Shown one piece after another: positions 23,666 to 34,950 of a stretch of 64,000 nt of DNA. The stretch lies in assembly GCA_917880885.1 (NCBI GenBank), contig OU862916.1:50752831-50816830 (forward strand), in the 5' to 3' direction. This stretch comes from Limnephilus marmoratus. Lineage: Eukaryota; Arthropoda; Insecta; Trichoptera; Limnephilidae. The notes beneath the pieces are model-generated. The model did no database searches, had not been told where the DNA came from, and saw only the letters and a program-made list of their open reading frames with translations. A program made the position numbers and the translations under genes. Position 1 is the first letter of the stretch; every line of letters starts with the position of its first letter.

Positions 23666-23732
23666 ATTTCAACTTCATAGATTTCAACTTCATAGATTTC
23701 AACTTCATATATTTCAACTTCATAGATTTCTC
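23666..23732. repeat. 15-bp minisatellite, about 4.5 units
   Basis: The unit ATTTCAACTTCATAG is repeated with one T change in the third copy. Confidence 0.9.
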
Positions 23733-24686
23733 GAAAGATCTTGATTTCAATTTACATGTATTTCCAAAGGGTGAACTTTTGCGACTCAAAAAAAAATATT
23801 TTTAAAATTCACCTTAATGCATCCAGTCCCTTTTCAAAAAGCTTCCTTCAAGAAGCTTCCCCGCGATGCAAGGTGTGTTTTAATCCTTTTTGCCCATTCC
23901 GACTGCACGTCGCAATCAACTTCGTTACTGGCCTACGTTTGGAATGGCGGATTAGGCCCCGGGCGAGACGCACCTCCGACACATAGATCACACCTGCTCG
24001 AAGGAAAAAACTCTTATAAATATTCATAAGGTCCCTTCAGTGAAATAAAGTCGAGTTTGTATGAGCGATGCGTTACTCGGACGGGACGGGTCGTGGCCAG
24101 GTTGTGAATCAACGCAATAAGGTAAGGAGTATTATGCAAATGTAAGCAGCTAATGATAAAATAAACTTTTTATTACTTACTCGTAAAAATTTAAGTACGC
24201 TAGGAAGAGAGAAAAGTGTGATCATATATTTAATTATTTAGGTATGTTGGCGCTGAGAGGATGTAGAATAAACTATCTTATGTTTGTGTTTATCATTACA
24301 TGATAAAGTGGCAAGTAGGTACCTACTTACCTACCTTTTATGATGCAATGCAAAACAATTTGAAGGCAGAAATTTAGAAATTTAAAATAACTCTATCAAA
24401 ACAATGTCGCTTTGTTTCTAATAGTTGTGCAGGTGAATAAGCATTTTATTATAAATTATTGAAAATATTTTTTTTACTCCACTACTTAATAAAAATTGTC
24501 AACACCTATCAAAACCACAGGCTGCTTCATCAGAATACGAAGTAAATTGAAAATAAATAAAATAATTATATGAAACAAAATAAAATTTAGTACTTTATAC
24601 GTATAATAATTACTGCATTGAAATAATGAGAACATTTATAAATTAAAACAGAATCAGGAGCAAGCAAAATGCCCATATAATAGTTT
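23733..24686. other. Unassigned AT-rich region
   Basis: About 950 bases. A G/C-richer stretch lies near 23860-24120. Overlapping frames there show no domain. AGGTAGGTACCTACTTACC-like sequence occurs near 24315. Confidence 0.4.
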
Positions 24687-24935
24687 TTTGGGGAGTAAGC
24701 TGGTGAAATAATAGTTGGGGAGTAAGCTGGTGAATGCGTGACGAGAGCGTTACGAAAAGTATGATCGGGCGAGGCGAACGGTTGGGCCTTAATGCACGCT
24801 TGACTTGGGGAGTAAACTGGTGAATGCGTGACGAGAGCGTTATGAAAAGTGTGATCGGGCGAGGCGAACGGAAGTTGAGAGGGAGATATAAGTTAGTGAA
24901 GTTTTACTTCAGTCGTGTGGTCTAAAGCACACCCG
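24687..24935 (+). promoter_or_regulatory. Promoter-like module P copy 1 (90-bp tandem units + TATA/Inr)
   Basis: Two 90-bp units start at 24715 and 24805 (GGGGAGTAAGCTGGTGAATG...) with a partial unit before them. Then come TATAAG (24887-24892) and an arthropod-initiator-like TCAGT (24909-24913). The TATA-to-initiator distance of about 24 bases is shorter than usual. An inverted copy at 34.74-34.95 kb keeps the same layout. No open frame follows, so it could be part of a transposon promoter or LTR. Confidence 0.5.
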
Positions 24936-25091
24936 TTTTTATATAAATATAGGTCTTAAGTTGAAAACAAATTTAGGAAATTTAGCTTTAAAAGGTATAT
25001 TTGGTAATTAATAATATTTAATTGACTACTAACTCTTATTTCTTAATTCTAAAATTTCAAATTTTTGTTCAATGGGATTAAAGTATTAAAT

Positions 25092-25508
25092 GTGGGAAGC
25101 AGGCATGGGTACCATTTATTAGAACACCTCTGCCTTAGGTCACCTCAAGTGTTTCGTCATGTTTGGTGACTTAGAAGGGGTGCGCGGGTTCATGGTGTGA
25201 GGTTTGTCCGGGTCTTTGCAATAACTGCGTGACAGGCCGCATCGAAAGTGACTGGTTTAGGGAGACCTTAGACCTCTCCACCAGGACTCTCCCGGAACAT
25301 CGCCTTGCACTGTAGTGGGTGGGATAGATTCGTCCGTCACACCTGCACGCACTGACCCCCAGATTCCTACCCTCCCCTCACGCCTTTTCCTTCCCACACC
25401 TTCCTCTCATTCGTTTCCTTATAAAACCCTCCCAATAGCATCCTCAAAGATAAAATAGGCCCTGAGGGGAAATATTTTCCTCAGGGCCTCCTGTGTGGAG
25501 CTAAAAGA
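25092..25508 (+). mobile_element. SINE-B copy 2
   Basis: A plus-strand, near full-length copy. It begins around GGCATGGGTACC, passes GTGCGCGGGTTCATGG (B-box-like), the C/T-rich section, and the 3' hairpin AGGCCCTGAGG/CCTCAGGGCCT, and ends CCTGTGTGGAGCTAAAA. Confidence 0.82.
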
Positions 25509-26884
25509 CAATCATTACCCAGAGAATGGTGCGGCGTCTTGAATGCATTCTCTCCTGATTTTAAGTTGGTAAACCTTGAATTTGTAGCCCCTTATGACGT
25601 GATCAAGAAATTGGAGTGGATAATTTAAAATCACCCCATTTTGGTAAGATTGACCACAAAATCAGAATTCAATAAGGCCTACAAAAATGTCGACGATGCA
25701 CTTATTTCAAATATTTCTGTTTTTGTATTATTGTTTATTTCACGAGATGTAAAGAAAAAATGTAGCAACGAATCATTTTAAAACCATAATTATATTTTCT
25801 TCTTCATCAACGTTCTCACGTATCTACTATGTAACGCATATGTTACGGTATCCCTATTAATAAATACTCATTTAATATCATTAAATCTTACAGTTTCAAT
25901 TGTTGAGTGGATAACAACGCGTTTTAAGATAGAAACTATCCCACTTTGAATTGAACAACATTTAAAAAATGAATGAAATTTAAATATGAAGTTATATCTT
26001 AGCAATGGGACAATACAATATCACACTACAAAGAAAAAAAATCACGTTTCAAAATCTAAAAAGGATCCTTTCTATGAACCTTATTGATTTTGAATGGTTT
26101 ATTTTTGTCCAGTCCTCGAGACCTCTGTCAGGCAATAAGGCAAGGCAGGATTTGAATTTTCGATGCAAATGGAAGCGGGTTAAATAAACTGAAATTAATT
26201 AAAGTTCATTCAGTCCTCAGGACGTGTAAGAATAAACCTCTAATTTATTCCTCCCATTTTTTACGACTGTCAGCGTCCGTTCGAATGCATACAGAAGTGT
26301 AAGGTCGATTTATTGCTCATTTTATTCTCCGCGCTTGTAATTAAACAAAATTTATTATTTTGTATTTATCAATACGCCTGTTCGTCTTGCACACCTCTGG
26401 AAGATTAATAATACTGTGGGTACTATATTATAATCAGTGGCGTAGCGACAAACGCCCAATCCTTCAGATAAACCCCTACTCTTTAAATCTTTTAATTCGA
26501 TTAAGGACCACTTCTTCAATTAATTTAAAATCAGATTAGTTAACATAATTATGGACGACGAATATACGCCTTACGCTAATTACAGCAATATATAGCTGTC
26601 AACCCAAAGGTTTCAACTATATACCTAATGCTGAAGTAGACATTTCCGTTGGCAATTTAGACGGATCTAGAAAAAAATGCATAGTTACTGCAAAAAAATA
26701 TGTACCAATATTTTATTGTTTCATTAACCATAAAGTTATTATTATGTATCATTTTGTCTCTCTTTATGTCTCTTTCCTGTCTTTGTATTATGTATTTTGG
26801 TTTTGAGAGAGTTTTTTTATAATTTTGTAATATTTTATATAAAAAGCATGTATATTTAGACTGTAGGTTTTTCGTAATTTTATA
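25509..26884. other. Unassigned AT-rich region
   Basis: About 1.4 kb with no supported feature. Confidence 0.4.
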
Positions 26885-26887
26885 TAC

Positions 26888-26935
26888 CAACTAGCAGTCC
26901 CGGCCACACGTTGCTGTTGTTGTTGCTAACGAAAC
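26888..26935 (+). repeat. Possible repeat F head
   Basis: ACTAGCAGTCCCGGCCACAC resembles the repeat F start at 10.4 kb. Short and diverged. Confidence 0.35.
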
Positions 26936-27184
26936 ACAACGCCATTACCCAACCTTTATAAAATCCACACCACCGCTTGCCAGCTGCCCGCTGCCCGCTG
27001 CCTGAACTGAATATTTGAATTTCTCGGCTTTTCTCTACTATAATAAACACGTATTATACATATAAACCTTCCTCTGGAATCACTCTACCTATGAAAACCG
27101 CATGATGACGCATGACGAATCAAACGAGTTTTTGAAGTGAAAACTTCTTTAGCACATTGCAATTTAAAACTCGATGAAATGGAA

Positions 27185-27306
27185 ATGAGCGACACTAAAA
27201 ATAAATAAATACATTTATAGAATTAAATCTAAAGAAATAAATACATCTATAGAATTTAGAAATAAATTCATCTATAGAAAAAACATACATCTATAGAATT
27301 TAGCCT
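27185..27306. repeat. Degenerate ~27-bp minisatellite
   Basis: Four diverged units built on AAATAAATACATCTATAGAA. Confidence 0.75.
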
Positions 27307-27309
27307 GCG

Positions 27310-27960
27310 AGAGAATTAGATAAACTAATCGGTGTCCTCTTTGTGTAGTGCTTCGTAGCCCATCGGCCTCCACTTTGTGTGGTGCTTCGTAGAATAAAAT
27401 GTAAAATATTTTTTAAACTTCGCTATAATATTATAATAAATAAACCCTCTAATTATCCTATTCTTGATACTCTGCATTTGTCTCATTCTCTCGACGTTTG
27501 GTTTTCTGAAGGTTTCACTTCTACCGCGTGTGAACTGCACACATGTGTTTTTTAACTCACTTAAGTGAGAACATCTGTAAAAACCCGGTATATACATATA
27601 AAATGTTAAAATACCTAAAACTAAGTATGGCGATATAATCAATCGTGAAGTTAGATCAAATAAGCAAGACTTTGCACTAGTTTATTAAAACAATATTCAA
27701 CCACTTGATTTATATTTACATTAGAGATTATTTGTCAGAAGTTGCAGGGAAGCGAGAACTGGAGCAATTCGCGAACAGTTGAGTCGACGGCAATCGGAAA
27801 CAGAATGATTAAATTTTTAGCTCAGCCTATCGCGTCGCTGATGATAAAAGACCCATGTTTACTATAGATATACGAGCTGCCAATAGAAGATATCTTTCAT
27901 AAAAGACGCTGCATTGCTCGTGCCCACAGAAGTAAGAAAATTCTCGTGGTTCACTGATTT
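27310..27960. other. Unassigned region
   Basis: A 105-codon minus-strand frame (27325-27642) has no recognisable motif and AT-rich codon use like the background, so I do not call it a gene. A short direct duplication (TGTGTAGTGCTTCGTAG / TGTGTGGTGCTTCGTAG) lies at its end. Confidence 0.4.
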
Positions 27961-27967
27961 ATATGTA

Positions 27968-28070
27968 AAGCCAGTGGGTATGGGAAGGAGATGGGGTTGA
28001 GGAAGGTTGCGATCAGATCTGGTCACTAGACTATCGCCATTTCAAGCTACGTTTTGATTTCGGATAGTAT
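27968..28070 (-). repeat. SINE-A fragment
   Basis: Minus-strand core: GGAAGGAGATGGGG, GATCAGATCTGGTCACTAGA, then CATTTCAAGCTACGTTTTGAT. Head and tail absent. Confidence 0.7.
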
Positions 28071-28072
28071 AA

Positions 28073-28150
28073 TAATAATAATAATAATAATTGGATAATT
28101 TATAAAGCGCCGTTTTTGTGAAAAATCACCTCAAGGGCGCTGTACAATTT
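28073..28150 (-). repeat. CR1-like LINE 3' tail with (ATT)n
   Basis: On the minus strand: TTGTACAGCGCCCTTGAGGT, GATTTTTCAC, GGCGCTTTATAAATT, and a terminal (ATT)n microsatellite (28073-28091 in plus orientation). The AGCGCC/GGCGCT pair can form a stem. Confidence 0.7.
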
Positions 28151-28374
28151 ATTAGGAATGCTTAAGTTCTAACTGATTTTACTATTTACAAATGGATACA
28201 GAAACATACTTACCTGGCAGGTCACTTCCGATAAAAACAATTAATTATAAGTTTATGCTTGGAGAAGATACGGCTTTGCACGCGGAGGACATTACAGTTA
28301 ACACACTGGACATTGCATGATTTTACATTATTTGCTACCCTCATCGCTATCATGTTACTATTACATTTGTGAAT

Positions 28375-28502
28375 AGATTAGTGGCACAAGTAGAGTTGGT
28401 ATTTATTTTAAAATACTGGAGAATTTAGGACCATTGGAGATTAGTGGCAAAAGTATAGTTGATATTTATTTTAAAATACTGGAGAATTTCGGAATCTTAA
28501 GG
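28375..28502. repeat. Direct duplication, about 62 bp x 2
   Basis: Two adjacent copies starting AGATTAGTGGCAMAAGTA and ending ACTGGAGAATTTMGG, with a few substitutions. Confidence 0.85.
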
Positions 28503-29639
28503 GCTGGAGAATGTTCGCCTTGGTTTATGTATACATAAACCAAGTCGATTCAGAGAGCATTTATCATTCCGAAACGAAACACAAATGCCTATACTTATCG
28601 TATTAGTAAAATTCATAAAAAAAAATTCTGTTTTTATAAATTCAATAATAAAAATAATTTTATATGACCCCATGAACCAGGTAGATCACGTAATAATTTT
28701 TTCTTATATTTCGGACCTCAAATTTTTAAAGGCTTGGCGTGGTTTCTAATACATTTTTGTGGCATAATGCACAAACAACCGATTTCATAAGTCGCCATTA
28801 TATTTAAATATATGTTTTTTTCTGTGCACTCTGTTAACCCTTCACACACGCTGCGCTCCCATTGTCCCTCGAGTCATTATCGCATTTTCCGTTGTAATTA
28901 TACGTTTTTTCACCTAATCACCGCGCCATGCCACTGCATACATTGTGGGGATGATCGCGTCGGGGGACGAACCCGCGACTAAAATGCTAATTGCACCCCG
29001 GTGGCTAATGATTTTTGAAACAAAAAAACGTGAATTTTTAACCCTTTTGCGAAAGGGTTGAAGGCAGATGTTAGATTTTATATTAAAAAAAAAACTTTTT
29101 AGTATAGGAGCAAGATTTGCAATAATGTGTACATAATGAAATTTGAAAAAACACTATTTCCAGTATAAACCTAGTGAATATCTCGTCTCATTCCTCTCCT
29201 AAGAACATCCCAGAACCATTGGGTTGCAATAGATTCACAGGTTTAGGTCCCCGAGATTATTATATCTTATATTCTTACAATAAATAAATAAATAAATAAA
29301 TAAATAATAAAATTATAAAGGCGAACGTTTGTATGGATGAATGGATGTATGTTTGTTGCTCTTTCACACAAAAACTACTGAATGGACGTTAAAAATTCTT
29401 TCACTAATAGAAAGCTACATTATTTGCGTGTAATAAAGGCTGTTATATATTGGTAAGCTCTGGCGTTATGAAATTATTTATTACAAGTTTATTGTCCGGA
29501 CGAGAAGCAAAGCGCTGCTAAGTAATTGTTTGACGTATGCTGTCATTTTGTTAGGTTACTTTGGAGATTCCTTTGATGTAAAAATTCAAATATGTATAAA
29601 ATAGGTATCTACTAATGTACACTTTGATCTTAGCCAACA
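28503..29639. other. AT-rich region with weak repeat remnants
   Basis: It holds a tRNA-like B box on the minus strand near 28965-28985 (GGGTTCGTCCCCC), an (AATA)n LINE-type tail near 29279-29306, and directly after it a segment (AAATTATAAAGGCGAACG..., ACAAAAACTACTGAATGGAC) of a kind common in insect repeats. No gene seen. Confidence 0.4.
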
Positions 29640-29905
29640 GCCATACTAATATTATAAATGCCAAACTGCGCGTGTTTGATTGTTACGTTTTAATATGTGG
29701 CACGCGAACTGTTTGAAAAATGAATGTAAGTGTGTATGTGGTGGGGAGAAGGGGGAGGGGGGAGAGGGGTGGGGGAGGGGGATGGGGAAGGGAGAAGGAG
29801 GGGCGGGGAAGGGGGAGGGGGAGAGAATGGGAGGGGAGGAGGGAGGGGGGGGGGGGGGCGTGCGAGGCGAATATGCAAGCGAAGCCGGGGGCAAAAGCTG
29901 GTATA
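29640..29905 (-). repeat. Repeat F copy 3 with extreme G-rich tract
   Basis: On the minus strand it starts with a TACCAGCTTTTGCCCCCGGC-type head and ends at ...TATAATATTAGTATGG. Its pyrimidine tract appears on the plus strand as G/A-rich DNA (29738-29858) with many runs of three or more G. Proline/serine- or glycine-rich frames on both strands are artefacts. Confidence 0.65.
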
Positions 29906-30172
29906 AATATAAAGGTGTGATTTTGAATGAATGACATAAGTAAGGTCAGGGGAAATCGCCTTACAGACTTCTCGTATAACAAACTATGGAAATATATTTT
30001 TATACAATATTATGGTATAAAAATTAACTATTTTAATTGCATACTTTGATTGCAAATTACAACGGATTTAAACTACTTTCAGGCCTCGACCATATTCTGT
30101 AAGTAGGTCAGAATATTTCCGCTTTGCATTAAAATTAAAATGAATGGAATATTTGTATGTGAGGTATTTTAA
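29906..30172. other. Unassigned AT-rich sequence
   Basis: No feature supported. Confidence 0.35.
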
Positions 30173-30298
30173 CCTCTCCAGTCACTTCTTCTCCTTCTTT
30201 TCCTTAAAAAAGCCTCCACACATCGTCCCCTAAGATGACGTAGGCCTGATGAATTTTTTTTAGATTGCCTCCTGTGTGGAGCTAATGTAAAAAAATAT
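30173..30298 (+). repeat. SINE-B copy 3 (3' end only)
   Basis: It contains the C/T-rich segment, CTCCACACATCGTCCCCTAA, GATGACGTAGGCC and the terminal CCTCCTGTGTGGAGCTAATG followed by an A-run. The 5' part is missing. Confidence 0.78.
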
Positions 30299-30622
30299 CA
30301 CACGCAAACGTGTTACTTGGCGGAATATTTGTATTTAACGTATATACGTTTTTCTGTATATACAGAATTACTTTTTTAAAATCTTATGAACACCCATGCT
30401 TCAAAGAGCATGTTAAATACAGTTTAAATATATTTGCATAAATTGATAGTACTCAAAGTTTTGAAAACGATTTTTCAAATTACTATAAAACACCGGCAGT
30501 CCCCCCTTACCCCGCAAATGCCCAAACATGCTGGGTGAGTAGCGACGTTCATCAATGACGTTTGATTTTAGGCTCGCGATTCAATTTGACATTTTTTTGC
30601 TTCATTCTAAGTGCTTCCTAAC

Positions 30623-30784
30623 CATCTTCATCACTATTGGCTCTACAACCCCTGATGGGTCTTGGTCTCCTCAAGAGTCTTCCTCCACTCATTTCAGTTT
30701 TGTGCCAGCTCTCTCCAGTTTAGAAGCTCCAAGATAGATATGTCTTTGAGGATGTTGCCGCTCCATCTTAATCTTGGTAAAGGT
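30623..30784 (-). mobile_element. RTE-type LINE stub (162 bp) with 13-bp target duplication
   Basis: A minus-strand copy of the last ~160 bases of the RTE-type LINE at 32.2-33.3 kb, encoding the LRWSGNILKDISILELLNW end of ORF2, the stop, and the CCAATAGTGATGAAGATG tail. It is flanked by perfect direct repeats AGTGCTTCCTAAC at 30610-30622 and 30785-30797. Strong 5' truncation. Confidence 0.9.
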
Positions 30785-30797
30785 AGTGCTTCCTAAC

Positions 30798-31824
30798 AAA
30801 ATAAAATTAATTTATGATCGATCCAGTACACCATATTATAGTGGTTCACGAACAAGAAATTATTTAAAACGAGTTAACTGTAGATACCAACATAACTAAC
30901 GTCGTTCTCGCAAACAAAATAAATAAAATTAAAATAAACTACCATGCCTACGTACTTAACAAAAAGATATATGTGCCATAAATGGTTAATGACCTTGCCG
31001 TCTTAGCCTATGACTAAAACGATTATTTTTTTTCTGAATTGATATGTAACAGAACCTATCATAACAATAATATTATATCTCGTAATCTACTAGGTATACT
31101 GTGCCTATAATCAAATATTTTTATGATTAATATTTTACAGAATTTAAAAAACATCTCTTTCATAAACTAGTTTTAACACAAATATTGTTATTTTTTGTAT
31201 ATATAAATATCAAAGCCTCAATGAATTTGACATGGGAGGCAATTCAAATGTTAATAAATAGTAAAAAGTATAGAAAACATCTCATATGTCCAACTTTACA
31301 GAGGCTTTTAATTTATTTACAGATAAATATACATTAAGTGTCACGGACCAAGCAATTGTGTTATCTTATGAATATTAATAATTCAATTAATATTTATTCA
31401 CAGTTTCTTTACACATATCATGATTCCAATCAATGGAATTTATAGCTAAATTCTATGCAAATTTGACTTTGATTAAAATTAAATAAAAATTCAGATAAAT
31501 TTAACATGGTCGAACAAAGATTGTTTCTCGTTATTTATGAGGCGAAATATATTTGTGATGTAATTCTTGACTTGAGAGACAAATTAAAAGATAATAATTT
31601 GGTTTTAAAATTTAAAATTTTTAAAGTAATATCGCCGTGTACAAAATTGTAGTATTTGTTTAAAAAAGATGATAACACGATTTGAGGTGCTCATTCAACA
31701 GCGTCCGGCGTTATCCCTACACATATATATACGTTATACTTACATGAGTATAATTATCGGAGTGGCCAATATCAATAGACAAGGGCATTATGTAAAAATA
31801 TTAATTATTATAAATATTAATTAT
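30798..31824. other. Unassigned AT-rich region
   Basis: About 1 kb, no supported feature. Confidence 0.4.
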
Positions 31825-32184
31825 GCAACTACCGAGGTTCTGCAGCGCCTCCACGATGTTCACCGAGGGAAGGGTGCACTCATTCCCAGCCTTACTTCGC
31901 CACCGACTAACCAGCTTCTGGAGCAGGACACGGACTTCAACCAATATCACCGTCGCGGCTGCATCCGAGTGGCTCAGTTCCCCAATAAATGAGCGATGGA
32001 TGCAGATGATGAGGCGACCTCCCTGATGGACAATCCTAAAATATCTTTAATTCTGTCTACTTATTATTTATTTTAATTTAATGCTTATTTTTTGTTATTT
32101 GTGTGATGAATTTTGTTTTCATTTTATGTTTTAATTAGGTACTTATCTAATATGTAATTTTTTTTCTTTTATAGTTGTTTTAAT

Positions 32185-33291
32185 CTAGAACACAATGTCG
32201 AAACACATCATCTCTTTGTAGACTTCAAGGCCGCGTACGATAGCATAAACAGGAATGCATTGTACAATGCAATGAGTGAGTTCGGAATACCGCGTAAGCT
32301 GATCAATCTGGCGAAATTAACAAGGTCCCTAGTAACGTGTAGAGTCAGGGTTGGCAGTGATCTGTCCGAGCCCTTTGAAGCGCTCCACGGGGTGAGACAA
32401 GGAGATGGATTGGCCTGCCCCTTATTCAACATAGCCTTAGAAAAAGTTATTCGTGACTCAGGCATCGAGATAAGAGCAACGATATTTGACAACTCTGTGC
32501 AGCTATTGGCTTACGCTGATGATATCGACATAATCGCGAAAACTCCAGATGCTTTACGTAACGCCTTTATAAATCTTGAAAGCTCTGCCAAAAATATGGG
32601 TCTCGTAGTAAACCAGCAAAAGACCAAATACGTGGCTGTAGGATGCACCCAACAAATCCCAACTCTCTCATGTGGAAACCAAAATTTCGAAACGGTACCA
32701 AGATTCACATACCTAGGCTCCCTGATAACAAACGACAATAATACCACAGAGGAGATCCAGAAGCGCATAGTGAACGCAAATCGCTGTTATTTCCGCCTAC
32801 AAAACCAATAAGTCCAGACTGCTGTCCAGAAACACGAAGATATTAGTGTACAAAACACTTATCAGACCAGTACTTAAGTACGCAGCTGAGACTTGGGTAC
32901 TAACTAAGAGGAATGAGCGAGCACTGGACTTTTTTGAAAGAAAAATTTTAAGGCGCATCTTCGGACCGGTTCTAGAAAATGGATTTTGGCGCAGACGCTA
33001 TAACAATGAGCTCTATACTTTAAGGAGCTAAACGTCGCAAAATTTATAAAATTGGGAAGACTTCGGTGGCTGGGTCATGTGGAGAGAATGACCGAGCATC
33101 AAGCACCAAAGTCCCTGCTGAACTCAAGACCAATAGGGCGAAGGATCCTGGGAAGGCCAAGACTGAGATGGAGCGACAACGTCCTCAAAGACATATCTAT
33201 CTTGGAGCTTCCAAACTGGAGAGAGCTGGTACAAAACCGAGATGAGTGGAGGAAGACTCTTGAGGAGGCCAAGACCCACCAGGGGTTGTAG
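32185..33291 (+). pseudogene. RTE-type LINE reverse transcriptase, truncated and frameshifted
   Basis: Open from 32185. HHLFVDFKAAYDSINR contains the first catalytic Asp motif, HGVRQGDGLACPLFN the RT5-type motif, and LLAYADDIDI the catalytic YADD (about 32506-32535). Then FTYLGSLI, a break near 32808, TLIRPVLKYAAETWVLTK, a second break near 33030, and the LRWLGHVERM / GRPRLRW C-terminal block, which is characteristic of RTE/BovB-like and related LINEs. The first third of the protein is missing. Two frameshifts make it non-functional. Exact clade is not settled without a search. Confidence 0.88.
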
Positions 33292-33314
33292 AGCCAATAG
33301 TGATGATGATGATG
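32185..33314 (+). mobile_element. RTE-type LINE, 5'-truncated, 12-bp target duplication
   Basis: Flanked by perfect direct repeats AGTTGTTTTAAT at 32173-32184 and 33315-33326. It encodes the second half of a reverse transcriptase and the C-terminal domain, then a short 3' end with a (GAT)n microsatellite (TGATGATGATGATG), as is usual for RTE-like elements. 5' truncation falls in the RT palm. Confidence 0.9.
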
Positions 33315-33410
33315 AGTTGTTTTAATTTATGTGATATGGCAGACTGGGATTGCACTACCCTCCCAGTCCTGCTGGAATAAAAACTTAAATAAAATAAAAA
33401 TAAAATATAT

Positions 33411-34734
33411 ATATCGACGGTAGTAAAACCGTTAAGTAGGTACCTATACAGAAAGAACAGTTAACCCGAAGAATAGATCCTGTAATACCACTTTACTGCT
33501 TGAAAATAATCTAAAAAAGTAAACAATCTTCCAAAACATAGAATAGGCTGTGATAGTGGCTTTTATATCGAGGTACAAATTACACGTTGCCGTGTTATAA
33601 TGTCCGGAGACAATACTCAGGTCCACTTAACCATATGCCCTTCACTAACATCTGCCTAACCCGCAACAGCCAAGGTCCCGGGGTACGAGGTACGTGTACC
33701 AAAAACAACACTCAACCCTTTGGGCGTCGAAGGGTTTAAGATAATGACTATGTACCCCAACCAAAACAATCACACTGCCGAATGGAGATATGATACCACG
33801 GAGATGGCATGAATTCAATTGTTATTTTACAACTTCGCTTGCGAAATTTCAAGTCACATTGTCATTCAAACTTAACAAAAATTCTTACACGCCGACAGTA
33901 CAAAGTATCTTCGGGTATATAAAAACGAAGTTCACAACTGTAGGTAATTATACCTACTTATGAAGCTAAAAAAAACAAATAGGTATGTTCGGTTTTGGTA
34001 GACGATCTTCGAAATAGTTATAGCTCTGAGATAAAAGTGGTCAAAGACTCAAAACTCTGCCAATTCAAAAGAAAAATAAAATGATATTGATTGAATAGGA
34101 TCACAGATTCAATTTTTTTCAAACATATGCACTTAACATGCGTACAACAACCGTCCGTCACTTATTGAGGGACGATCATATTTTGGAAGATAAATATTCT
34201 AATGAAATTCTTGTGTAAATCTTTTGCTTTGAAGAACAAATTATTATATTATTAAAATCAGTATTACTAAAATATATATCAGGATTAAATAATGGCATTT
34301 CCAATAACATGTGTTATATATATTATTTAATCCTCTGCGTGCAAACTGTATCTAAATTTCTAAATAGACAATAAGCAGTATAATTATATCAAGTGACCTA
34401 ATGGGTATGTAGGTATGGTCCTGTATAGTTTCTGCCTGTACAGAGTATAAATAACACAATATATACCTATGAACATTTTTACGCAGCATCACGTTCTTTG
34501 GTAAAATGCATTGTACATTTTGTACATGAACCTGTGGATGCATTTTGTTAACCATAAGTTGTTATAATAGTTTGTCTAGTACATAGTTAGAGGTAAGATT
34601 GAAGAAATATATTATAAATTTTGTACAGCGCGAGTTAATTTTAAACAAAAATGGTGCTATACAAAAACATTCAAATATTATTATTAAATATAATAGTTGC
34701 GAGTAACTGGCAGCAACAGTTGAATCGTAAAAAA
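33411..34734. other. Unassigned AT-rich region
   Basis: About 1.3 kb. A small inverted motif, CAACCCTTT...AAGGGTTT, lies near 33713-33740. No gene seen. Confidence 0.4.
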
Positions 34735-34739
34735 ACGAG

Positions 34740-34950
34740 AGTGGGCTTTAGACCACACGACTGAAGTCAAACTTCACTAACTTATATCTCCCTCTCAACT
34801 TCCGTTCGCCTCGCCCGACCACACTTTTCATAACGCTCTCGTCACGCATTCACCAGCTTACTCCCCAAGTCAAGCGTGCGTAAAGGCCCGACCGTTCGCG
34901 TCGCCCGACCACAGTAACGCTCTAGTCACGCATTCACCCTCTTACTCCCT
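34740..34950 (-). promoter_or_regulatory. Promoter-like module P copy 2 (inverted)
   Basis: On the minus strand, two repeat units (GAGTAAGCTGGTGAATGCG...) precede TATAAG (34781-34786) and TCAGT (34760-34764), then CGTGTGGTCTAAAGC. Between TATAAG and TCTAAAGC there is about one substitution relative to the 24.7-kb copy. No coding frame follows. Confidence 0.5.

Larger units (their letters stand above)
31825..33410 (+). repeat. Possible older LINE 3' region interrupted by RTE copy
   Basis: A G/C-richer stretch (31850-32035) and an AT-rich 3'-UTR-like part lie left of the RTE insertion. GATATGGCAGACTGGGATTG...CTCCCAGTCCTGCTGG and an A-rich (AAATAAAATAAAAT) tail lie right of it (33327-33410). 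The inverted CTGGGA/TCCCAG pair and the tail suggest the 3' end of another retroelement. Family not recognised. Confidence 0.4.

Noticed and set aside
27325..27642. 105-codon minus-strand frame
   Set aside because: No motif, background composition, and part lies in a direct duplication. No support as a gene.
18236..29306. Short AATA/AAAT tandem tracts as possible CRISPR-like or satellite arrays
   Set aside because: They are simple microsatellites at LINE 3' ends; no spacer-repeat structure exists.
29652..29982. Several proline-, serine- or glycine-rich frames on both strands
   Set aside because: They are readings of one G/A-rich repeat tract in different frames.
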